Positions 55,691 to 64,000 of a DNA stretch of 64,000 bases are shown in pieces. The first letter of the stretch is position 1; every line of letters begins with the position of its first letter. Source of the DNA: Bacteroidales bacterium (GTDB taxonomy: Bacteria > Bacteroidota > Bacteroidia > Bacteroidales > JAIOZK01); the NCBI GenBank assembly GCA_021738625.1, contig JAIPBS010000002.1:62001-126000 (forward strand). The letters are read 5' to 3'. A program made the position numbers and the translations under genes. The notes beneath the pieces were generated by a model. It saw only the letters and a program-made list of their open reading frames with translations. It did no database searches and was not told the origin of the DNA.

Positions 55691-56058
55691 TAAACTTCTC
55701 GCCCTGGTCACAAATGCCGTACAACAAAAACGCCCATGACTTTATAAGAAATCATGAGCGAATTAATAAGTTGTTTTCGTTGCCCGACCAGGGCTCCCCG
55801 ATATCGCTGCGCTCATCGGGATAAACTTCTCGCCCTGGTCACAAATGTCGTACAACAAAAACGCCCATGACTTTATAAGAAATCATGAGCGAATTAATAA
55901 GTTGTTTTCGTTGCCCGACCAGGGCTCCCTGATATCGCTGCGCTCATCGGGATAAACTTCTCGCCCTGGTCACAAATGTCGTACAACAAAAACGCCCATG
56001 ACTTTATAAGAAATCATGAGCGAATTAATAAGTTGTTTTCGTTGCCCGACCAGGGCTC
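55691..56058 (-). repeat. 131-bp tandem array of tRNA-Gln tail plus terminator (2.8 copies)
   Basis: Units begin at 55691, 55822 and 55953, each 131 bases and almost identical (one or two substitutions). Reading on the minus strand, each carries the last 18 bases of the tRNA-Gln gene (GAGCCCTGGTCGGGCAAC), the hairpin and T-run terminator, and a linker with the complement of the T-stem (GACCAGGGC). The third unit merges into the intact tRNA at 56058. The array looks like tandem duplication starting inside the tRNA. Confidence 0.9.
55993..56022 (-). terminator. Terminator of tRNA-Gln (first of three copies)
   Basis: Stem CGCTCATGA / TCATGGGCG with one mismatch and a T-rich tail (GTTTTTGTTGT) on the minus strand, 18 bases after the tRNA 3' end. 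Identical copies are at 55862-55891 and 55731-55760. Confidence 0.75.
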
Positions 56059-56115
56059 GAACCTGGACTCTTCTGAACCAAAATCAGACGTGTTGCCAGT
56101 TACACCATCGGGCAA
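56041..56115 (-). tRNA. tRNA-Gln (anticodon TTG)
   Basis: 75 bases folding as a cloverleaf. The acceptor TTGCCCG pairs with CGGGCAA; the anticodon stem TCTGA/TCAGA has the loop TTTTGGT (anticodon TTG at 34-36); the T arm is CCAGG TTCGAGC CCTGG. CCA is not encoded. The only tRNA in the window; its 3' end is repeated in the array just downstream. Confidence 0.95.
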
Positions 56116-56335
56116 ACTCAGAATGAGGGTGCAAAATTAGAAAAATTTTTTGAAAACTGAAATAAATGAAAAAATTGTCGTTTTTTAGCGGAAAGTATCT
56201 TTAAGTCAATTTGTTATGCTTGATTCCTGTTAAAAAAAGTTAATTTCTAAATAAAGCTGAATTCTATTTAACCCAAAATTTATACTTTCGCTGAATAATC
56301 AGGATCAGCATATTCATAAAATAAATTGAGCTTTA

Positions 56336-59300
56336 ATGAAAAATTTTAAGTTGTATAATAACATTGGCGGTTGGTTTGTATTTCTGGTGGCTACCATTGT
56401 TTATTTCATGACACTCGAACCCACTGCCAGCTGGTGGGATTGCGGAGAGTATATCGCCACAGCTTATAAGCTACAGGTTGGTCATCCCCCCGGAGCACCA
56501 CTTTTCCAGTTGCTGGGGCGGTTTTTCTCCATGTTTGCATTTGGTAATGAGGCCAATGTAGCCATGATGGTCAATGCAATGTCGGCGCTTTCAAGCAGCT
56601 TTACCATTTTGTTTTTGTTCTGGACCATCTCCATGCTTGCGCACAAAGTTGTTGCAAAAGAAGGCGAGATGACGGAAGGTAAGATGTATGCGGTTCTGGG
56701 CAGCGCTTTCATCGGCGCCATGGCATTTACATTTTCCGATTCTTTCTGGTTTTCTGCCGTTGAAGGTGAAGTTTATGCCATGTCGTCTTTGTTCACCGCC
56801 ATTGTATTTTGGGCAATTCTCAGGTGGGAGCGGGTGGCCGATTACCGGCACGGATACAGGTGGTTGATCCTGATCGCATACCTGATCGGACTTTCCATTG
56901 GCGTGCACCTGCTGATCCTGTTGGCCATTCCGGCCATCTCTTTTGTTTATTATTTTAAAAAATATAAAAATGTTAGCTGGAAGGGGATGTTGGTCACTTT
57001 TCTTGTATCCATTGTGATCCTGTCGGCCATCATGTATGTTATTATACCGCTGGTGGTTCGACTATCCAGCGTATTTGAGCTGTTTTTCGTGAATAGCCTC
57101 GGCCTGCCTTTCAACACAGGTACCATCATTTACTTTGTCGTCCTGATCGGATTGATTGTCTGGGCACTTAAGTATACACGCAGGAAACGCAGGGTGATTC
57201 TCAATACGGTCATGCTTGGCCTGGTTTTCATTTTGATCGGTTATTCCTCTTTCTTTATGCTGGTGATCCGTTCCAATGCGGATGTGCCCATCGATGAAAA
57301 CAACCCGGAAGACGCCATCTCGTTGTTAAGCTATCTGAATCGCGAACAATACGGCGACTGGCCCATCGTTAGCGGGCAGTACTTCAATGCCCCGGTAGTT
57401 GATGCAAAAGACGGAAACCCGATCTATATCAAAAATAAGGAAAAGGGCAAATATGTTATTACGGATGACAGGAAAAATACGATCCCTGTTTATGATGATG
57501 AATATACTACCATCTTCCCACGTATGTGGAGCAAACAAAAGCCCGGCCACATCGACATGTATTTGCAATATGGAGGAATTGATGAAAGCCGGGTGTATTA
57601 CACCAGGACACGACCCGACGGAAGCACTGTTGTGAACCGGCAGGGTGAGATTGTTTACAACAGAAATAAACCTAAGAATCCGCCCACCTTCGGGCAAAAC
57701 CTGAGGTTTTTCTTTTCCTATCAACTGGGGCATATGTATTTCAGATATTTTATGTGGAATTTTGCCGGACGACAAAATGATATCGAAAGCCAGGGGGAAC
57801 CCGAACACGGAAACTGGATCAGTGGTATCGGCTTCCTGGATAAATCGCGTATTGGTGACCTGGAACACGCTCCGGAAACCCAGGGAAATCCCGCCCATAA
57901 TAAATTTTATCTGCTACCCTTTATTCTCGGATTAATTGGCTTTTTCTTTCATCTGGGTAAAACCAAAAGAGACTTCCTGGTGGTGTTCTTGCTTTTCATT
58001 ATGACGGGTATTGCCATTGTAATGTATCTCAACCAGTATCCTTACCAACCCAGGGAAAGGGATTACGCCTATGCTGGTTCTTTTTATGCGTTTGCCATTT
58101 GGATCGGACTTGGCGTGCTGGCCATTTTCGACGGCCTGAAAAAACAAATTAAACAACATAAACCGCTTGCCATCGGCATCGCTGTGGTTTGTTTTATGCT
58201 GGTTCCATTTATTATGGCACAACAGGGTTGGGACGATCACGACAGATCGGGCAAATATGCCGCCCGGGATTTTGCATTCAACTATCTTGAAAGCTGTGAT
58301 GAGGATGCGGTGTTGTTTACCAACGGGGATAACGATACCTTTCCCTTATGGTATGCGCAGGAGGTGGAAGGAAAGCGCACCGATGTGCGTGTGGTGAATT
58401 ATATGCTCGCTTCCGGCGCCTGGTATATCCATCAATTGGGTCGAAAGATTTATGATTCGGAAAAAATACCGCTTACACTGAATCCCGATCAGTATAATAA
58501 AGGCGTTAATATGTATACCGAGGTGATCAAAAACCGGAGCAATGATAACAGCATCGTGAGGGATATCCGCATGCAGTTTATCGATGAGTTTTACAGGTCG
58601 AACCAGGATAGCTTTGAAGATCGTTATCAGGATTTGATCAACGATCTGATCTCGATTTTTTCCGAATCCGATGTTGAACAGATCAGAAATCAGGAACTTA
58701 ATCAGGTTCAGCGGCAGGGAACAAACCTGCCGGTCAATCAGTTTCTCAGGTATCTGAGTCTGAGATCCAAAGATAACGCAGAAAAATTCGGGATCAATCG
58801 CGATAAGATGATGGAGCTTTTCAATACATCACAGACCTTTATTGATGATCTGATCGAATCACCAATGGATGTTGATTATGTGGTGGCTTTCCTGGCGGAC
58901 GATAACGACAACCGCAAGCGAATAGCCAGAAGCCGTGAGATGATCAATTATGTGCCCACGGATAAGATTCGTGTTTTTGTAGACACAGTCGCGCTTGCAA
59001 AAAGCAACCTGGTGCCTGAAAAGTGGATAGATGATATCGAACCCTATATCGATTTCAGGATCAGCCAGAATGCCATTTATAAGAACGATTTAATGTTCCT
59101 CGATTTTATGGCAAGCAACGATTGGGAACGGCCCATCTATTTTGCAAATCCCAGCTCGATGCAGGATATTTTCAGCGCCACCGAATATTGCCATTTGGAC
59201 GGGATTGTTCATAAAGTGCTTCCGGTTAAGTCGGAGCATTACATGGAAGGATTTGGAGGCATTGATACGGATGAAACCTATGATCTGCTGCAAAACAAAG

Positions 59301-59758
59301 CCAAGTGGGGCTGTTTGCATAAACCGGATGTAAATGTGGACCGTGAAAGTTCACGTACATCTCTGATCATCAAGCAGGATTATAGGCGGCTGGCCGAAGC
59401 GCTTTTAAAAGAAGGAAAACCTGATTCGGCCCGAATGGTTATGGATACCTGCTTCCATTACTTCCCGCTGGATAAATTCCCGATCGATTATTACAGTCTG
59501 CCCTTCATCGATGTTTATTACCGGGCAGGTGATCAGGAAAAAGCCGAGGAACTTGTAAATGCCATGACTGACTATTGTTTGGACAAAATCAGGTTCTTCC
59601 GTTCAACTGGACAGGAAACCTCAACCAGTGAGGAAATGCAACGTGCTTTGTATTACCTGAATATGCTCAGCGGACTGGTTAAAGAATATGGTCGGGAAGA
59701 GTTGGGAACTGAGATCGATAGCATAATGAACAATGAAATGGTAACTTTCGGTAGATAA
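56336..59758 (+). CDS. DUF2723 (GT117/TMEM260-like) membrane glycosyltransferase
   Basis: 1140-residue protein. The first 620 residues form a GT-C-type polytopic membrane domain with about eleven helices. The N-terminal family motif 'LEPTASWWDCGEYIATAYKL' (Asp35, Glu38) is followed by 'QVGHPPGAPLFQLLGRFFSM', and later 'NQYPYQPRERDYAYAGSFYA' and 'VLFTNGDNDTFPLWYAQEVE'. The C-terminal half is a soluble, helical periplasmic region with tetratricopeptide-like repeats near the end. Relatives are CAZy family GT117; the human member TMEM260 transfers mannose to proteins. A role in protein O-glycosylation of exported proteins is plausible, but the donor is unknown. Ends before a strong terminator. 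Confidence 0.85.
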   Translation: MKNFKLYNNIGGWFVFLVATIVYFMTLEPTASWWDCGEYIATAYKLQVGHPPGAPLFQLLGRFFSMFAFGNEANVAMMVNAMSALSSSFTILFLFWTISMLAHKVVAKEGEMTEGKMYAVLGSAFIGAMAFTFSDSFWFSAVEGEVYAMSSLFTAIVFWAILRWERVADYRHGYRWLILIAYLIGLSIGVHLLILLAIPAISFVYYFKKYKNVSWKGMLVTFLVSIVILSAIMYVIIPLVVRLSSVFELFFVNSLGLPFNTGTIIYFVVLIGLIVWALKYTRRKRRVILNTVMLGLVFILIGYSSFFMLVIRSNADVPIDENNPEDAISLLSYLNREQYGDWPIVSGQYFNAPVVDAKDGNPIYIKNKEKGKYVITDDRKNTIPVYDDEYTTIFPRMWSKQKPGHIDMYLQYGGIDESRVYYTRTRPDGSTVVNRQGEIVYNRNKPKNPPTFGQNLRFFFSYQLGHMYFRYFMWNFAGRQNDIESQGEPEHGNWISGIGFLDKSRIGDLEHAPETQGNPAHNKFYLLPFILGLIGFFFHLGKTKRDFLVVFLLFIMTGIAIVMYLNQYPYQPRERDYAYAGSFYAFAIWIGLGVLAIFDGLKKQIKQHKPLAIGIAVVCFMLVPFIMAQQGWDDHDRSGKYAARDFAFNYLESCDEDAVLFTNGDNDTFPLWYAQEVEGKRTDVRVVNYMLASGAWYIHQLGRKIYDSEKIPLTLNPDQYNKGVNMYTEVIKNRSNDNSIVRDIRMQFIDEFYRSNQDSFEDRYQDLINDLISIFSESDVEQIRNQELNQVQRQGTNLPVNQFLRYLSLRSKDNAEKFGINRDKMMELFNTSQTFIDDLIESPMDVDYVVAFLADDNDNRKRIARSREMINYVPTDKIRVFVDTVALAKSNLVPEKWIDDIEPYIDFRISQNAIYKNDLMFLDFMASNDWERPIYFANPSSMQDIFSATEYCHLDGIVHKVLPVKSEHYMEGFGGIDTDETYDLLQNKAKWGCLHKPDVNVDRESSRTSLIIKQDYRRLAEALLKEGKPDSARMVMDTCFHYFPLDKFPIDYYSLPFIDVYYRAGDQEKAEELVNAMTDYCLDKIRFFRSTGQETSTSEEMQRALYYLNMLSGLVKEYGREELGTEIDSIMNNEMVTFGR

Positions 59759-59793
59759 ATGTGCCGAAAAAATATTTATCTCACAAAAGAAAT

Positions 59794-59827
59794 CCTGGCA
59801 GGACAATACACTTTGCCAGGTTTTTTT
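59794..59827 (+). terminator. Rho-independent terminator after the GT117 gene
   Basis: CCTGGCA / TGCCAGG stem with a 13-base loop and seven T residues, 35 bases after the stop at 59758. Confidence 0.9.
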
Positions 59828-59842
59828 GTGAAAGCCAGGAAA

Positions 59843-60949
59843 CTAATTATTGATTTTTCCGATATCTTTTTTATTTAAGTGATAGCTATAGAAAAGGATG
59901 ATGACGCCGGCCAGAACGAAGGGGATGCTCAACCACTGACCCATGTTCAGGGTCATACCTTCCTCAAAGGCCACTTGTGGCATTTTGAAATATTCGATGA
60001 TGAAGCGGGCTGTGAAAATGAGGATTAAAAACCAGGCGAAAAGAACACCTCTGACAGGTTTTCCGTTTTTCATGTAATAGAATCCCAGCAGTAAAAGGAA
60101 GATCAGCAAGTAAGCCAGGGCTTCATAAATCTGGGTGGGATGTCTGGGCACGGAAGCCACTGTGAAATCAAGTTGAGTCCCGGTCGGTGCGGTTTGCATA
60201 TTGTATTCGAAGGATTGTGTTTCGGGCCAGTAAAGGTTGTATAAATGAATGGCTTGCGGCGGTGATAGCATCCAGCGCACGTTTCTTTGCATGGCAAGGG
60301 CAATGGTATTGGTGTCGGTAACCCTGGATGGAAATTCCATATAAATATTTACCGGATGTATAATATCTTCAGGTAAAGATTTTTGGGAAAATTTATCTGG
60401 CTTGTTATAATCGGTTTTTTCCAGATTGAAGATCGATTTCAGGTTTTCGTCAAAGTCTCTTACATAAACAAAGCCATAATTTTTTTTGGTTTCGTCTCCA
60501 TAAATTTCGGAATTCATGAGGTTGCCGGCCCGGATGAAAAATCCTGCCAGGGCCACCACGATCACGATGCGGTCGACTGTCCAGAAATACGGTTTTTTGG
60601 TTTTCCTTGAGAAAAGATACAGTGCCAGCAGTATTCCAAGAGCCGCGCCGTGGCTTGCCAACCCGCCTTCCCAGATTTTCAGGATATCAATGGGATTGCT
60701 TAGGTATTTGTCGGGTTCATAAAACAGACAATGGCCCAGCCTTGCCCCGATAATGGTGCTGATCACCATATAGGTGGCCAGTTTATCGAGCAACTTCAGG
60801 GGCACACCTTCCTTATTGAAGAATTGTTGCATGATTATATAGCCCAGCACAAAAGAAAGTGCAAACAAAAGGCCGTACCAGCGTACGGCAAGGCTGCCGA
60901 TGGAAAAGATCTCCGGATCGGGATTCCAGATCACGTAGTTTAATACCAT
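59843..60949 (-). CDS. lgt: Prolipoprotein diacylglyceryl transferase, with an insertion
   Basis: Adds diacylglyceryl to the lipobox Cys of prolipoproteins in the inner membrane. About 368 residues from the ATG at 60949; a -7 box at 60968-60975 makes the ATG at 60970 unlikely. Motifs: 'VRWYGLLFALSFVLGYI', 'GARLGHCLFYEP', 'GGLASHGAALGI' (essential His), 'FFIRAGNLMNSEIYG' (Arg, Asn) and 'VPRHPTQIYEAL' (Arg/His/Tyr). About 90 residues are inserted between the last two motifs, making it longer than E. coli Lgt (291). Such periplasmic inserts occur in Bacteroidota Lgt. Confidence 0.93.
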   Translation of the reverse strand: MVLNYVIWNPDPEIFSIGSLAVRWYGLLFALSFVLGYIIMQQFFNKEGVPLKLLDKLATYMVISTIIGARLGHCLFYEPDKYLSNPIDILKIWEGGLASHGAALGILLALYLFSRKTKKPYFWTVDRIVIVVALAGFFIRAGNLMNSEIYGDETKKNYGFVYVRDFDENLKSIFNLEKTDYNKPDKFSQKSLPEDIIHPVNIYMEFPSRVTDTNTIALAMQRNVRWMLSPPQAIHLYNLYWPETQSFEYNMQTAPTGTQLDFTVASVPRHPTQIYEALAYLLIFLLLLGFYYMKNGKPVRGVLFAWFLILIFTARFIIEYFKMPQVAFEEGMTLNMGQWLSIPFVLAGVIILFYSYHLNKKDIGKINN

Positions 60950-60967
60950 TTTTATCCGTTTATTGGA

Positions 60968-60975
60968 CAAAGGTA
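60968..60975 (-). promoter_or_regulatory. -7 box (TACCTTTG) for lgt
   Basis: TAnnTTTG match on the minus strand, 18 bases before the chosen ATG at 60949. Confidence 0.45.
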
Positions 60976-61004
60976 AAAATATACCTTTTGGAAGAAACTT
61001 AAAT

Positions 61005-61598
61005 TTAGCGGGCGTCGTCCATGTTGATCAGGTTGTTGAGCAGAGCATACACGGTAAGGCCGGCTACCGTTTTGATCCCAAGCTTGGATACGATATTTTT
61101 CCTGTGTGAGATAACCGTGTGGGTGCTGATAAACAACTGATCGGCAATTTCCTGATTGGTGTATCCCCTGGCAACCAGTTTTAAAATATCCGTTTCTCTT
61201 ATACTTAACCCGGTATTGTTGGTTTTTTCGCCCTCCCGCTTTTTTTGGCCAATAAAATTCCGCAGGCGGGTGATGAGTTCGCTTTTGTTTCCGCTGATGC
61301 TGATGATCTCATCAAAATGTTTTTTAATGTTATCAGAGAGATTGCCCTTATCGATTGCCATGAGGGTAATGATATGGTGGCTCATTTTCAAACTATGCAA
61401 TTCTGTTTTTGCATCCGGTATAAGTTCGGGATTAATTATGATCATGTTAACGGAATAGCGGACCATCAAATCGCGGGTGCTCTCCCAGTCTGCAGCTTCA
61501 TGAATGCGCAGGGGCGTGTCCAGAGATTCGAGCAGGGCGATCAAACCCTTACGGATCAGATAGAAGTTTTCTGCTATGATGATGCCGCCGCCCCTCAT
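61005..61598 (-). CDS. NarL/LuxR-type regulator with a receiver domain lacking the phospho-Asp
   Basis: 197 residues. The receiver-like domain (1-120) keeps the response-regulator outline, but the acidic pair is Glu10-Asn11 ('GIIIAENFYLIRKGL') and the phospho-acceptor position is Asn56 ('VNMIIINPELIP'), so it should not be phosphorylated on Asp. The LuxR-type helix-turn-helix at 130-197 is intact ('LSIRETDILKLVARGYTNQE', 'STHTVISHRKNIVSKLGI'). The start overlaps the hemerythrin gene stop by four bases (ATGA), so the two are coupled. No histidine kinase is nearby. Confidence 0.88.
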   Translation of the reverse strand: MRGGGIIIAENFYLIRKGLIALLESLDTPLRIHEAADWESTRDLMVRYSVNMIIINPELIPDAKTELHSLKMSHHIITLMAIDKGNLSDNIKKHFDEIISISGNKSELITRLRNFIGQKKREGEKTNNTGLSIRETDILKLVARGYTNQEIADQLFISTHTVISHRKNIVSKLGIKTVAGLTVYALLNNLINMDDAR

Positions 61599-62347
61599 TT
61601 CTTAAGCTTCAATAATTCTTTTGCACCTTTTTCCAGCTCTTTTACTTTATCGATCAGGATAACATCTTCCAAACGGGCATGATCGTTCAAATCCTTTTCG
61701 AGTTCAAACAACCTGAACAAAATGAAATTGCACAGATTGCTGTTTTTGGGTGGCGGTAAATATTTGATGATGATGTTTTTCAGGTCGAACAACTTTTCTT
61801 CAACATTATCGTGTTCAACGGCGAATGCCTCAATGGGATATTCATTCATCTGCGCCTTCAGAGATTCCGATATTTTTTCAATCTGAACTTCCTTAACCAA
61901 TTGACGGATGTATGGGTAAACTGTTTCGTCTTCCCGTTTGATGTGAGTGGTAAGCTCTTCTTTATAATTCATAAAGAAATTCCTGAGCAAGTATATGTTT
62001 TCCTTTCTGATTTCGCAAGAGGAGATCAACTCATTGATCAGGGATTCGATTTTCGGTACCTCGTATTCAAGATAAAACTCATGTGTTTTCTCCAGGTAGG
62101 TCAGAATCAGTTCCATATCGAATTCCTGAAGATGATCTTTCGGAAAATAATTCGGGTCATGGAAAATATTCAGGATTTCCAGGAAGAAGTCAATGTTTAC
62201 GTTTTTTTCTCTGCAGATTTCTTCCACATCTTTGTCTCCAAAACCCAATTGAATCCCAAAACGGTTGATAATCGGCAACAGGCTGTGATCAAGGTGGATC
62301 ACATCCGCCATTTTCATGCTACCGGTGATCATGCTTATTTTTGACAT
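61595..62347 (-). CDS. Hemerythrin-domain protein (RIC/ScdA-like)
   Basis: 250 residues. The N-terminal 60 residues resemble the DUF542 part of RIC/ScdA ('DHSLLPIINRFGIQLGFGDK') but lack its Cys pair. The hemerythrin-like domain has candidate diiron ligands: His89 in 'KTHEFYLEY', His135/Glu in 'THIKREDETVYPYI', His179 in 'AVEHDNVEEKL' and His223/Glu227 in 'DHARLEDVILI'. RIC proteins bind O2 or NO and repair iron-sulfur centres. The coupled downstream LuxR-type regulator without a phospho-Asp suggests a sensor-regulator pair, which is inference. Confidence 0.82.
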   Translation of the reverse strand: MSKISMITGSMKMADVIHLDHSLLPIINRFGIQLGFGDKDVEEICREKNVNIDFFLEILNIFHDPNYFPKDHLQEFDMELILTYLEKTHEFYLEYEVPKIESLINELISSCEIRKENIYLLRNFFMNYKEELTTHIKREDETVYPYIRQLVKEVQIEKISESLKAQMNEYPIEAFAVEHDNVEEKLFDLKNIIIKYLPPPKNSNLCNFILFRLFELEKDLNDHARLEDVILIDKVKELEKGAKELLKLKK

Positions 62348-62427
62348 AATTCATGTATTCAGGTACTGCAAATTAAACTATTTTCTATGAGATTTCAAAT
62401 TGAACATTTTTGCGCAGCTTATTGTTT

Positions 62428-63576
62428 TCAGCTTTGTTTTTCGATCAAGAGTTGGAAACTATCAAGGGCTGTCTCCAGTCCGGCTGTATCATAGTGCAAT
62501 CGAAACCCTTGATAGCTAAGCGCTTTGGAAAGATCATCTTTCAAATTCAACCCCGATTGTTTAGCCACATAAAATCTCTTTTGGGCAGCATGAAAATTTG
62601 CCAGGTATTCCTGTTCTGTTTGTCCCGGTGTTGGCACAAGTAAGGCTTTTTTCCCAAAAGCTGCCAGGTCCATTAAGGTGGAGTAGCCCGGTCGGCAAAC
62701 AACGATTTCAGCTTGATTGATTGCCTGCGCCAGATCAGTAGTAGGGAGGTTGGAGCAAATCCTGATGTTTTTCTGTATTTGTCTGTCGGTGTTTTCTTCA
62801 GGTTTGCCCGAAAGGATCAAAGCTTTCAAAGGCAACGAGTTCAACTGTTCGATCAATATGTTTTCAAATATGCTACGCTGTGGCTCCGGCCCGCTGACAA
62901 TGGCCAGTAATTCATGGCTGAACGTTGATTTAGCGGGCCGAAGGTTCTCGTTGAAGCGCGAAAGAGGCCCGATGAAAAAGTGATTAATTTTTGGCGTTTT
63001 CAAATGGGAAAGTCCGCCCGATAAATTGGGGGTGTTTTTATAATCGGGTATCCAGCATTGATCATATTTATTAATGAATCGGGAATGAAGCCGAAACAAA
63101 AATCCTTCAAGAAAGCGAAAACCGGCCGGTGCTTTTACTGATATCTGATGACTGATATAAATTGAAGGAACCTGCTTTGACCAGCAGCCAAAGCGGTTGT
63201 CGGAGATCACTGCTGAAATTTTATAGGCTTTGATGATTTTTTGTAAATCCAGGTTTTCCTCATAAATATTGTTCAGGATGCGCGGGGCGGATACCATCAT
63301 TTTCAGCATCATATTGCCTTTTTGGGGATATTTCACCGAATATCCCCGAAATTGAATATATTTGATATCGGGAAATTCATTTTCCAGGTAAGCCAGTGTC
63401 CGGCCGCCTGCTGCAACCAAAACTTCAAAATTTCTCGCACGAAGTTTATTGATAAGAGGTACACAACGGGTGGCGTGACCGATCCCCCAATCCAGGGGGC
63501 AGATGAGTATTTTCTTTTTTGATTGCAATACAATTGCCTTAAAAAGCAAATTTATGGAATTCGTAGAAAAAAGCAT
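62428..63576 (-). CDS. Glycosyltransferase, GT28/MGDG synthase-like
   Basis: About 382 residues with a GT-B fold. 'KILICPLDWGIGHATRCVPL' is the nucleotide-sugar GT N-terminal loop with His, 'ISDNRFGCWSKQVPSIYIS' follows, and 'EIVVCRPGYSTLMDLAAFGK' is the donor-binding signature. From the ATG at 63576 it would overlap dprA by 23 bases on the opposite strand. A TTG at 63528 gives a start just before the first beta-strand and avoids the overlap; either is possible. Substrate not known. Confidence 0.82.
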   Translation of the reverse strand: MLFSTNSINLLFKAIVLQSKKKILICPLDWGIGHATRCVPLINKLRARNFEVLVAAGGRTLAYLENEFPDIKYIQFRGYSVKYPQKGNMMLKMMVSAPRILNNIYEENLDLQKIIKAYKISAVISDNRFGCWSKQVPSIYISHQISVKAPAGFRFLEGFLFRLHSRFINKYDQCWIPDYKNTPNLSGGLSHLKTPKINHFFIGPLSRFNENLRPAKSTFSHELLAIVSGPEPQRSIFENILIEQLNSLPLKALILSGKPEENTDRQIQKNIRICSNLPTTDLAQAINQAEIVVCRPGYSTLMDLAAFGKKALLVPTPGQTEQEYLANFHAAQKRFYVAKQSGLNLKDDLSKALSYQGFRLHYDTAGLETALDSFQLLIEKQS

Positions 63577-64000
63577 GCAAGATGAGCAAATGATTTACCG
63601 AATTGCCATCACCTTGCTGCCCTCGGTGGGCGATATCACCGCGAAAAAGCTGATTTCTTATTGCGGGGGGATTGAAGCGGTTTTCAAAGAGAAAAGGCAA
63701 AACCTGTTAAAGATTCCCGGTATCGGCAAGGGGATCGTCAACCAGATCAAACTACCAGAGATCATGCAACGGGCGGAACAGGAAATAAAATTCATAGAAA
63801 AATTTGCCATCAAGGTTTTATTTTATACGGATAAATCTTATCCCGAGCGCCTCAAGCAATGTATCGACAGCCCTGTGCTTTTGTACCAAAAAGGCCATTG
63901 CGATCTGAATGCAAAGCGGATCGTCAGCATTGTGGGAACCCGCAATGCCACGGATTATGGCAAAGAATCAACGGAAAAATTGCTGGCAAATCTGAAAGCA
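63554..64000 (+). CDS. dprA: DNA processing protein DprA, N-terminal part (runs off the window)
   Basis: About 149 residues are visible, with the frame open to the window edge. N-terminal SAM-like helices ('YRIAITLLPSVGDITAKKLI', 'ILKIPGIGKGIV'-like segment around residue 55), then 'YPERLKQCIDSPVLLYQKG' and 'VSIVGTRNATDYGKESTEKL', the DprA Rossmann core. It loads RecA on incoming ssDNA in natural transformation. It is divergent from the glycosyltransferase. Confidence 0.92.
   Translation, partial: MEFVEKSMQDEQMIYRIAITLLPSVGDITAKKLISYCGGIEAVFKEKRQNLLKIPGIGKGIVNQIKLPEIMQRAEQEIKFIEKFAIKVLFYTDKSYPERLKQCIDSPVLLYQKGHCDLNAKRIVSIVGTRNATDYGKESTEKLLANLKA

Noticed and set aside
55691-56058. Possible CRISPR array
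   Set aside because: The 131-bp units are contiguous with no unique spacers and contain tRNA sequence; no cas genes in the window.

Overview
The window is a 64-kb piece of a Bacteroidota chromosome, most likely from the Bacteroidales/Marinilabiliales side of the phylum. The signs are type IX secretion (T9SS) sorting domains of both type A and type B, TAnnTTTG-type promoter -7 boxes with little Shine-Dalgarno use, and phylum-typical families (DUF4271, DUF2723/GT117, an LptF/G permease with a long insert, GIN/DUF2807 proteins, an ECF sigma with its membrane partner). The gene set (acetate kinase, ADP-forming and AMP-forming acetyl-CoA synthetases, hemerythrin) fits an anaerobic or microaerophilic fermenter. 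Species cannot be fixed from the sequence.

Layout. 1-4.8 kb, minus strand: start of hisS, a WbuC-type cupin, and an overlapping LptF/G permease plus two GT4 glycosyltransferases. 4.9-10.4 kb, plus strand: an acyltransferase-like protein, a T9SS-secreted protein, an M28 peptidase with a PDZ domain, and GtrA. 10.4-17.9 kb, minus strand: ChaN, a hotdog thioesterase, cytidine deaminase, an O-antigen ligase-like protein, and a tightly packed DUF4271-hemD-rnpA-yidD-S41 protease block. 18-28.5 kb: adenylate kinase, a helical protein of unknown function, then an acetyl-CoA/acetate block (ADP-forming acetate-CoA ligase fused to GNAT, OFA transporter, Acs, 3-hydroxyacyl-CoA dehydrogenase, AckA) interrupted by an IVS-like four-helix-bundle cassette with terminal inverted repeats. 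28.5-29.5 kb is a gene-free repeat island. 29.5-33.6 kb, minus strand: YebC and an ECF sigma/anti-sigma-like/GIN-barrel set. 33.9-36.2 kb, plus strand: a divergent archaeal-looking PurD-like ATP-grasp, an EctA-like acetyltransferase and a broken marC. 36.2-40.2 kb, minus strand: a double DUF427 protein, CapA and LepA. 40.4-42.5 kb: two overlapping GAPDH-family genes, the first lacking the catalytic cysteine. Then a T9SS type B protein, an RSH-fur-purA run, and the rimP-nusA-infB operon. 54.5-56.1 kb is a decayed region: a CheB/PAS pseudogene and a 131-bp tandem amplification of the tRNA-Gln tail and terminator. 56.3-64 kb: a GT117 protein, lgt, a hemerythrin protein with a regulator whose receiver domain has lost its phospho-acceptor, a glycosyltransferase and the start of dprA.

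Most of the window is housekeeping. The observations most likely to be new are the cysteine-less GAPDH translationally coupled to a normal GAPDH, the hemerythrin plus Asp-less receiver pair, the PurD-like/EctA-like pair, the tRNA-Gln tail array, and the free-standing IVS-like cassette. None could be checked by database search here.
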